From the NCBI GenBank assembly GCA_964612065.1, contig CAZTCD010000034.1:1-37798 (forward strand): a stretch of 37,798 nucleotides of DNA, given 5' to 3'. Made by a program: the position numbers and the translations under genes. The notes beneath the pieces were generated by a model. The model saw only the letters and a list, made by a program, of their open reading frames with translations. It had not been told where the DNA came from and ran no database searches. Positions 32,296-37,798 of this stretch are shown in pieces; the stretch's first letter is position 1; each line of letters starts with the position of its first letter. The DNA comes from JAKFYM01 sp964612065. GTDB taxonomy: Bacteria > Bdellovibrionota > UBA1018 > CAIPTA01.

Positions 32296-33798
32296 ATGAA
32301 CCGAATATTAAGAATTGGTATCTTCACGGCGGTCGGGATCTTCGGGATAGTTGCCTTTAGTATTTATGTAAACGATCACCCATACTGGTACCGACGTTGT
32401 AATGAAGTGAAAATTCACGTGGATGATGCTACCGGCCTGCGACGCAAATCTCCCGTGAAAACCCTCGGTTTGGAAATCGGATATATCAATTCGGTGGACC
32501 TCGATGGCGATCGGGTGATGGTAAAGGTATGTGTAACCGGACCGGTGAAATTGAATTCTGAAACCAGGGCCTATATTCGAAGCTCAGGCTTCCTGGGCGA
32601 TAAGTTTCTTGAGCTGAAGCCGGTAGACAAAATTGGAACTACCGCCGAAGGCCGAAACACCCAGCCCTCCTCCTCTCAGAGCAATCCTGCCAGTGAGAAT
32701 CCAGCGCACCTGCAGGGGACGCAAGAGCCAGAAGCAGAAGAACCCCGAGTAGACTCGTCAGCGACATCTCCCGCCTTGCGGGTGGATATGAGTGGCGCCC
32801 CCACCTTGGTAAAAGGGGCGATCCTTGCCTTGAGCTGGCTGATTCCGGAGGCACATGCTGAGGAAAAAACCCTGAGCGCCTCTCGTGAAGCGGAACTTCA
32901 AGACACTATGAAGAAGGTTGGTAAACTTATCGATCAACTTACTCTTATGGTGGGCGATCTTCGCGAAGTGACCCAGCAAAAGGACTTCAAGGAAACAATC
33001 GTGAACTTGAACGCCTCCATGAAACACCTCCAGCAACTTCTTCGTCCCGACGGGCGCGTGATGAAAAACGTGGATGCCGCCATGGAAAGCATGCGCAACA
33101 CGATGGCCAATGCCGAAGCCGTAATGAATAAGATAAAGGAAGGCGAAGGCACGATTGGCAAATTCATTAACGATCCGTCCCTTTACGACGACATCCGAGC
33201 CGCCATTCAGGGAGTTAATCTCCTGCTTGGCAAAGCAGGGCTCCTCCGCACCTATGTAGATATAGGAGGATGGAAGATCGATGCATACAATGGAACCAAA
33301 GGTTTTTTCCGCTTAACGATCGCCCCCAATCCCACACGCTATTATCTTCTGGGAATCACCAATGATCCCAGAGGGCGTGATCGCAAAACCACTACAACCA
33401 CTTCGGTGAATGGAGGAACACCGACAACAGTTGTGGAAAACAAAAACGAGGAGAAAGGCCTGGCAATCACTGCAATGTTTGGAAAACATTTTGGCCCCCT
33501 CGACCTCAGCATCGGCCTAAAGGAAGATTATGGCACCGTGGGAATAAACGTATGGTTTGATGCCGCGAAACGATACGGCATTCTTTCCGATATTTATTCA
33601 AAAGGTAACGACAAGGGCGGAGTGACTGCCAGGATCTACGCGAGAGCAACCATTTACTCGGCCTTGTATGCAGTGGGCGGCATCGATCAACTCCAAACCT
33701 ATACGGACTCAAACGGCAGATCTCGCAAGCCTTGGTTTGTGGGACTTGGCGTATATTTCGACGACGACGACCTAAAGTACCTGCTGGCCTTCAAATAA
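32296..33798 (+). CDS. mlaD: MCE-family lipid transporter MlaD with C-terminal beta-barrel-like domain
   Basis: This is a 500-residue MCE protein, much longer than E. coli MlaD (183 aa). It has an N-terminal membrane helix (about 5-24), then the MCE domain (about 37-115: NEVKIHVDDATGLRRKSPVK, then SSGFLGDKFLELKP). A low-complexity linker follows (about 118-165), then helical, coiled-coil-like segments (about 195-310) as in tunnel-forming MCE proteins. The C-terminal part (about 325-500) has amphipathic strands ending in VYFDDDDLKYLLAF. Similar tails occur on deltaproteobacterial MCE proteins. They look like an outer-membrane barrel or periplasmic beta domain and could bridge to the outer membrane. 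AGGAG before the ATG; 18 bases after mlaF. Confidence 0.88.
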   Translation: MNRILRIGIFTAVGIFGIVAFSIYVNDHPYWYRRCNEVKIHVDDATGLRRKSPVKTLGLEIGYINSVDLDGDRVMVKVCVTGPVKLNSETRAYIRSSGFLGDKFLELKPVDKIGTTAEGRNTQPSSSQSNPASENPAHLQGTQEPEAEEPRVDSSATSPALRVDMSGAPTLVKGAILALSWLIPEAHAEEKTLSASREAELQDTMKKVGKLIDQLTLMVGDLREVTQQKDFKETIVNLNASMKHLQQLLRPDGRVMKNVDAAMESMRNTMANAEAVMNKIKEGEGTIGKFINDPSLYDDIRAAIQGVNLLLGKAGLLRTYVDIGGWKIDAYNGTKGFFRLTIAPNPTRYYLLGITNDPRGRDRKTTTTTSVNGGTPTTVVENKNEEKGLAITAMFGKHFGPLDLSIGLKEDYGTVGINVWFDAAKRYGILSDIYSKGNDKGGVTARIYARATIYSALYAVGGIDQLQTYTDSNGRSRKPWFVGLGVYFDDDDLKYLLAFK

Positions 33799-33800
33799 TT

Positions 33801-34286
33801 GTGCCCGGCCTGGAAGACGATGAAAAATTCATGCTGCTGGCTCTAGAAGAGGCTCGTCAAGCCGGCTCCCATGACGATATCCCGGTGGGTGCCGTGCTGG
33901 TGCGGGAGGGACTGGTAATCGCCAAGGGCCGGAACCAGCGTGAAATGCTTGTTTCGCCCGTGGCTCATGCGGAGATACAGGCCCTGAATGCTGGAGCTCA
34001 GTCCCAGGGCCATTGGAACCTTACTGGCACCATTCTTTATGTAACCTTGGAGCCATGCCCCATGTGTGCTGGTGCGCTGGTAATGGCGAGAGTGAAAGAA
34101 GTGATTTATGCGGCCGCCGACCCGAAAGGCGGGTGCATTAGCCTGAACATTCCTGTTCTGAATAACCCCGATCTCAACCATAGGGTCAAATATAGGCAAG
34201 GGCCCCTGGCCGATGAGGCAGGAGCCCTTTTGAAAGAGTTTTTCCGTAACAAGCGCCGGAAAAAAAATACCTCAGGCGCTAAATAG
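33801..34286 (+). CDS. tadA: tRNA-specific adenosine deaminase TadA
   Basis: TadA converts A34 to inosine in tRNA-Arg(ACG); it is cytoplasmic. The 161-residue protein has the zinc deaminase motif His56-Ala-Glu58 and Pro-Cys86-Pro-Met-Cys89, at nearly the same positions as in E. coli TadA (57/59/87/90), and the family C-terminus with a basic helix. It starts at GTG 33801, 2 bases after the mlaD stop; the frame also runs back into mlaD, but those residues are out-of-frame mlaD. ATG 33831 would remove the first conserved helix. Despite its symbol it is unrelated to Tad pilus genes. Last gene of the mla unit. Confidence 0.95.
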   Translation: MPGLEDDEKFMLLALEEARQAGSHDDIPVGAVLVREGLVIAKGRNQREMLVSPVAHAEIQALNAGAQSQGHWNLTGTILYVTLEPCPMCAGALVMARVKEVIYAAADPKGGCISLNIPVLNNPDLNHRVKYRQGPLADEAGALLKEFFRNKRRKKNTSGAK

Positions 34287-34293
34287 AGGCCGA

Positions 34294-34518
34294 TTACTCT
34301 GCGTGCCCACCCTCAGCCGGGGCCACAGCTTCACCTTCTTTACTCACCTTTTCTTGCATTTCGTCGGACGCTCCTTCGGTGCTTTGCTCGTTATTTCCTG
34401 TGGTGGAGCCTTCAACAGGTTCAGGAGAGCTTACCTCTTCTGTGGGTTTTTTCGGGCAAGCAGTTAGCGAAACTGCCATTACAACAGACAAAAGGGTAAA
34501 CAACGTACGCAGACTCAT
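34294..34518 (-). CDS. Small lipoprotein, acidic and low-complexity
   Basis: This 74-residue protein has a lipoprotein signal peptide with lipobox Leu18-Thr-Ala-Cys21 after a hydrophobic core (LFTLLSVVMAV). The mature 54 residues are Glu-, Ser-, Gly- and Thr-rich (SSPEPVEGSTTGNNEQ) and probably disordered, with a His near the end. AGGAG lies 6 bases before the ATG. It converges with tadA (7-base gap) and is divergent from lnt, 160 bases away. It would itself be a substrate for the lipoprotein pathway that Lnt completes. Function unknown. Confidence 0.82.
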   Translation of the reverse strand: MSLRTLFTLLSVVMAVSLTACPKKPTEEVSSPEPVEGSTTGNNEQSTEGASDEMQEKVSKEGEAVAPAEGGHAE

Positions 34519-34678
34519 CGGGAACTCCTAATTGATTCAATTGAGCTCGTTAGCGCTGGCCGCCCGGAAAGGGCAAGCCCGGGGAACTCTGTTTGTATAT
34601 TAGGCCCAGAACACAGTTTTTGAATAGATCCATTTCTCTTTACACCCCGCCCCCAAGAACGGATTCTGAAGAGTGTCC

Positions 34679-36268
34679 ATGATACGCCCATTCGCAGCCG
34701 CAACCCTCAGTGGTCTCCTACTCGGTATCACAACTATCGGGCATGGCCCCACCTACCATCTACATTGGGGAATCTTCATAGGCTTCATCCCCCTTTGGGC
34801 CGGATGGCAATCCGAGAGAAGTGCAAAATTGATCTTCCTGAGCGGCTGGGTGGCCCAATTCACTTTCTCGTTAGTGGCCTTTCATTGGTTGGCTTACACC
34901 ATCAACGAGTTTAGCCACTTGGGCACACCAATCTCACTATTAGTGCTCTTGCTTTACTGCGCCGTGGCCAATCTGCAATTCCCTTTGGCAGGAGTGATTT
35001 GGCACACGATTTTCCGAACCCGACTTCCAAACTGGGCAAGCATATTCTCCCTCGCCATTCTGACAGCAATACTGCAGCGGCTTGGCACCACCATATTCCA
35101 TTGGAACTTCGGTTATGCCTGGCTCTATATGGGTTGGCCCGCCATGCAGCTGGCAGATATTTTTGGTTTTAAATTCCTATGTACGATTTCCATCCTGACG
35201 AATGCTTTATTCCTGCTTTCATGGACCAAACGAAAGTCCAGTAGCACACTCTATCCGGCCCTGGCTGCACTCCTGGCATTTATCGGCCTGAACACGCTCG
35301 GCTCTCTGAGAGTAAAAAGCTTGCCGCTGCCAGATCGGGCCATCAGCGTACTGGCAATCCAGCCAAACATTGGAAACAAGGAAAAGGAACGCCTCGAATT
35401 CGGTGAGGAATCGTTTCGGGTGGAAATACTAAAAAAATATTTTCAATATACAAAAAGCGCCTTAAATGCGGAGAAAGCGCGGCCGGCATTCGCCATTTGG
35501 CCGGAAAATGCTTTTCCTTCAATCATCGGAGAACGAGACCTCAGCGTAGGCCTGGCTCCACGCCTGCGAGACTTTCTCCGGGAAAACAGGCTTGCTTTGC
35601 TAACAGGCGGTTTCGGCTTAGACGCCCAAGACAGAATCACAAACTCTCTTTTTCCGATTGGTTCAGATGGACGATGGGTCTCCCGCCCTTACGACAAAAT
35701 GATTCTTCTGCCATTCGGCGAGTACGTTCCTGGTGCATCAAAATTTCCCATTCTAAAAAAATGGTTTCCCGATGTTCGGGATTATGGATGGGGAACATCT
35801 CCACTGTTGCTTGAGATGCCAGACGGAGAAGGCGGCATGATTAAAATCGGACCTCAAATTTGCTACGAAGGGTTATTCGATTTTATCTCTCGCGACATCG
35901 CACTGCTCGGGGCCCAAATTATCGTGAACATTACAAACGATTCCTGGTACGGGGACTGGATGGAGCCATGGCAGCACTTCTACATTACGATGGCGAAAGC
36001 GATAGAAACCCGGCGACCGATTCTAAGGGTAACCAACACAGGTTTGAGCGGCCTGATCTTGGCAGACGGGTCAATCGATGAAATTTCCCCGATTTCTGAA
36101 CTATGGTTCAAAAACTACAGAGTTCCGTACTACAGCGAGCCCCCAAAAACATTCTTCCTGGAGCGGGGGTACTATATTGATTGGGCCTTTCTTCTCGGTT
36201 GCTTGATGCTGCTCCTGCTTTTCAGGAAGAGAAAAATTCGCCATACGGACAAAGCAGAAAACCAGTAG
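34679..36268 (+). CDS. lnt: Apolipoprotein N-acyltransferase
   Basis: Lnt adds the third acyl chain to lipoproteins in the inner membrane, the last maturation step in Gram-negatives. The 529-residue protein has N-terminal membrane helices (about 5-225) and a periplasmic nitrilase-like domain with the catalytic triad Glu276 (WPENAFP), Lys340 (YDKMILLPFGEY) and Cys395 (QICYEGLF). The spacing is as in E. coli (267/335/387), and a final membrane helix follows (about 502-520). Start: ATG 34679 with GAAGAG 5 bases before it; GTG 34673 is also in frame. Its last 97 bases overlap the end of the convergent glycosyltransferase-like gene. Confidence 0.96.
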   Translation: MIRPFAAATLSGLLLGITTIGHGPTYHLHWGIFIGFIPLWAGWQSERSAKLIFLSGWVAQFTFSLVAFHWLAYTINEFSHLGTPISLLVLLLYCAVANLQFPLAGVIWHTIFRTRLPNWASIFSLAILTAILQRLGTTIFHWNFGYAWLYMGWPAMQLADIFGFKFLCTISILTNALFLLSWTKRKSSSTLYPALAALLAFIGLNTLGSLRVKSLPLPDRAISVLAIQPNIGNKEKERLEFGEESFRVEILKKYFQYTKSALNAEKARPAFAIWPENAFPSIIGERDLSVGLAPRLRDFLRENRLALLTGGFGLDAQDRITNSLFPIGSDGRWVSRPYDKMILLPFGEYVPGASKFPILKKWFPDVRDYGWGTSPLLLEMPDGEGGMIKIGPQICYEGLFDFISRDIALLGAQIIVNITNDSWYGDWMEPWQHFYITMAKAIETRRPILRVTNTGLSGLILADGSIDEISPISELWFKNYRVPYYSEPPKTFFLERGYYIDWAFLLGCLMLLLLFRKRKIRHTDKAENQ

Positions 36269-37557
36269 ATCCAAGGCAGTATAGACTGGGAGTAACGCTG
36301 CACATTCGTTACCTGGCTCATAAACAGAAGATGGTAGCCCACTAGCACAAAACCAAGCAGCGAAGCCCTCCGCAAAGACGAATTACTCCGCCCCTCTATG
36401 TAAGCCACCCATACCCCACGCAATGCAAGTATCCACACAGCAATACTTCCAAAAAAATGCCATAGCCGGGCAAATCTCTTCCAAAAAGCCGCGCTGTCAG
36501 CATCAACCCTCGGACCCTCGATAAACGCGATCCGAATCAACTCAAGGCCCGAAGACACAATCTGAATAGGCAAGGTGCTCCACCAGTACTCAAGGGTCTC
36601 GCGAAGCACTGATTTGTTTTTTTCACTGGACGGACGATCCAACCAGCTCTGAAGAACGGAATAGCCAAGAGGGTCGCTCTTCACCCAGGTAAATTTATCA
36701 CAGACTTCAGCACCATACTTTCTGGCGCAAGTGGATATACAACAACTAGCCGTGAGCGCCGCCTTCCATTCCTTGCTTAGATCCCAATCCCGGTGTCTAT
36801 ATACCTTGCCGGCCAGTTGAATAATCACCCTATCGTTGTTTCTATGGCGCTTTTCCAGATCCTTACTTCGGATGCTCCAAGCGAAAAATGGAGCCGCAAC
36901 GATCGCAGCGACCGCAAAAAGGCCTAAGGAATGCGCTCTTTTCCAGCCAAACTTTGGTCCGAAGAAAAATCCGGCTATTGCAGCCAAACAGCCAATAGGA
37001 ATCAGAAAAATAAAATACATTTTTGTGAGAAGGATGTAACCACCGCAAGCGCCCAGCAGGCCTGCCGACAAAGGGCTTGGAAAGCCTCTTCCGGTAAGAA
37101 GGGCTAAAATCAAAACCATCAAGGTAATCACGATCGATTCAGAATAAATAAGTGAGTGAGCTCCTGCGAAGGTGGGGGAAAGAAAAAAGGCAAGCACTAC
37201 AATCTTTTTTAATGCGTCCGGCAAAGTGGAGATTTGAAAAAACAGAAAGACAGCTATCGCAAAGGCCGCGGCCTGCACGAACACAATCCAATAAAGGAGG
37301 GCTGACTGTTCCTGAATAAAATATACGAGCGGCCGGAGGATTACTGAGAGAAAAAAGCCATACCCAGGCTCACGCAGATCATCCGGGATCGCCGGGACGA
37401 TTCCGTACACTCCGGTTCGAACGAGATTCAAGCCATAGTTAAAATATGCTTCGGATTCATCATGAAGATTCGGCTTTGCAGTTATCAAAATGATCGCTAC
37501 ATAAAGAATTCCAAGAACGGCACATCCCACTAATGAACGCCTGCCTTCTTTATTCAT
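36172..37557 (-). CDS. GT-C-type membrane glycosyltransferase (PMT/ArnT-like)
   Basis: This is a 461-residue polytopic membrane protein with about ten helices. After the first (about 10-26) comes a periplasmic loop with the acidic motif HDESEAYFNYG and then LREPGYGFFLS. This matches the 'D/E' and 'R-x-P-x-Y' pattern of GT39/GT83-type transferases, which take sugar from polyprenyl phosphate to protein or lipid acceptors. A large soluble loop lies at about 235-320 and contains several cysteines (SCCISTCARKYGAEVC). Its ATG overlaps the stop of the upstream GT2 gene (ATGA), a common donor-maker and transferase pairing. Its 3' end overlaps lnt tail-to-tail by 97 bases. Confidence 0.78.
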   Translation of the reverse strand: MNKEGRRSLVGCAVLGILYVAIILITAKPNLHDESEAYFNYGLNLVRTGVYGIVPAIPDDLREPGYGFFLSVILRPLVYFIQEQSALLYWIVFVQAAAFAIAVFLFFQISTLPDALKKIVVLAFFLSPTFAGAHSLIYSESIVITLMVLILALLTGRGFPSPLSAGLLGACGGYILLTKMYFIFLIPIGCLAAIAGFFFGPKFGWKRAHSLGLFAVAAIVAAPFFAWSIRSKDLEKRHRNNDRVIIQLAGKVYRHRDWDLSKEWKAALTASCCISTCARKYGAEVCDKFTWVKSDPLGYSVLQSWLDRPSSEKNKSVLRETLEYWWSTLPIQIVSSGLELIRIAFIEGPRVDADSAAFWKRFARLWHFFGSIAVWILALRGVWVAYIEGRSNSSLRRASLLGFVLVGYHLLFMSQVTNVQRYSQSILPWIYWFSALSVWRIFLFLKSRSSIKQPRRKAQSI

Positions 37558-37798
37558 CTACCGAGTATCCTCATCCAATTATTGGACCAACGGAACCCAC
37601 GCACATGAAGACTGTAGGTCACCGTGGTTACCAGCACCTTCCAACCATAATCCCAGATGTTCACATAACACTTTTCATCTCCATAATGAGTGGGAATGGG
37701 CAGTTCGGAAATTCTAAATCCACGATCTAGAAACAATATGATCATCTCGGTATCGAAGTGATAATCAGACGAAAATCGATCAAATGGAATGGCCTTTA
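37554..37798 (-). CDS. Family 2 glycosyltransferase (DPM-like), C-terminal fragment
   Basis: Only the last 81 residues are inside the window; the frame stays open to the window edge, so the 5' part is missing. The visible part reads FDRFSSDYHFDTEMIILFL, then GFRISELPIPTHYGDEK, the usual ending of dolichol/polyprenyl-phosphate sugar synthases of GT2 ('FDTE-I---L--GFRI-ELPI-T-YGDE'). It is coupled by ATGA to the GT-C gene. It probably makes the polyprenyl-phosphate sugar used by that transferase, or transfers a sugar directly. Confidence 0.82.
   Translation of the reverse strand, partial: KAIPFDRFSSDYHFDTEMIILFLDRGFRISELPIPTHYGDEKCYVNIWDYGWKVLVTTVTYSLHVRGFRWSNNWMRILGR

Noticed and set aside
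34562..34583. Overlapping GC-rich hairpins between the small lipoprotein and lnt.
   Set aside because: Two alternative short stems are possible, but no T-run, start codon or known regulator fold follows, so no attenuator or riboswitch is claimed.

Overview
The window reads as ordinary chromosome of a Gram-negative, diderm bacterium. Lnt, lipoproteins, an Mla-type lipid transporter, two secretin-type proteins and MreB all imply two membranes. The gene set and several details fit the Bdellovibrionota or a related former 'Deltaproteobacteria' lineage: a MetK neighbourhood with a tiny basic protein, a PilZ protein directly behind mreB, an M16 protease pair, and an MCE protein with a barrel-like C-terminal domain. 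This placement is inference; no rRNA gene is present. Coding density is very high and no gap between genes exceeds about 165 bases. No phage, insertion sequence, CRISPR array or other mobile element was seen.

Layout. 50-125 is tRNA-Val(UAC), minus strand. 235-4655 (+) holds an unknown membrane-anchored protein, the translational GTPase TypA/BipA and a polytopic GT-C-like membrane protein. 4680-10105 (-) holds Lon and an M16 peptidase pair with complementary active-site motifs. 10234-13868 is a compact Tad-like secretion locus made of two converging units: (+) a fused two-domain inner-membrane platform protein and a small exported protein, (-) a CpaC-type secretin and a CpaF-type ATPase. 13986-18278 (+) holds a 41-residue basic protein, MetK, a small membrane protein and ValS. 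18300-20126 (-) holds an SCP2-like protein, hypoxanthine phosphoribosyltransferase and a miniature secretin-like protein. 20203-23677 (+) holds AMP nucleosidase, MreB, a PilZ protein and a secreted cysteine-containing protein.

23687-30565 (-) is a tightly packed seven-gene unit: LepA, a signal-peptidase-like protein with an altered catalytic site, aspartate carbamoyltransferase, a dihydroorotase homologue that has lost its catalytic residues, CarA, a protein of unknown function and a cysteine-repeat lipoprotein. 30729-34286 (+) is mlaE-mlaF-mlaD-tadA; here MlaD carries a large barrel-like C-terminal domain. The end holds a small lipoprotein (-), Lnt (+), and a GT-C/GT2 glycosyltransferase pair (-), of which the GT2 gene runs off the window.

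The most interesting material is the reduced Tad-like locus with its fused platform protein, the mini-secretin-like protein at 18300-19073, the MCE-barrel fusion, and the two degenerate enzymes (PyrC-like and signal-peptidase-like) placed in the LepA/pyrimidine unit. Many start codons were moved from the longest open frame because ATGA or GTGA stop/start overlaps, Shine-Dalgarno sequences, signal peptides or known family N-termini point to an internal start.
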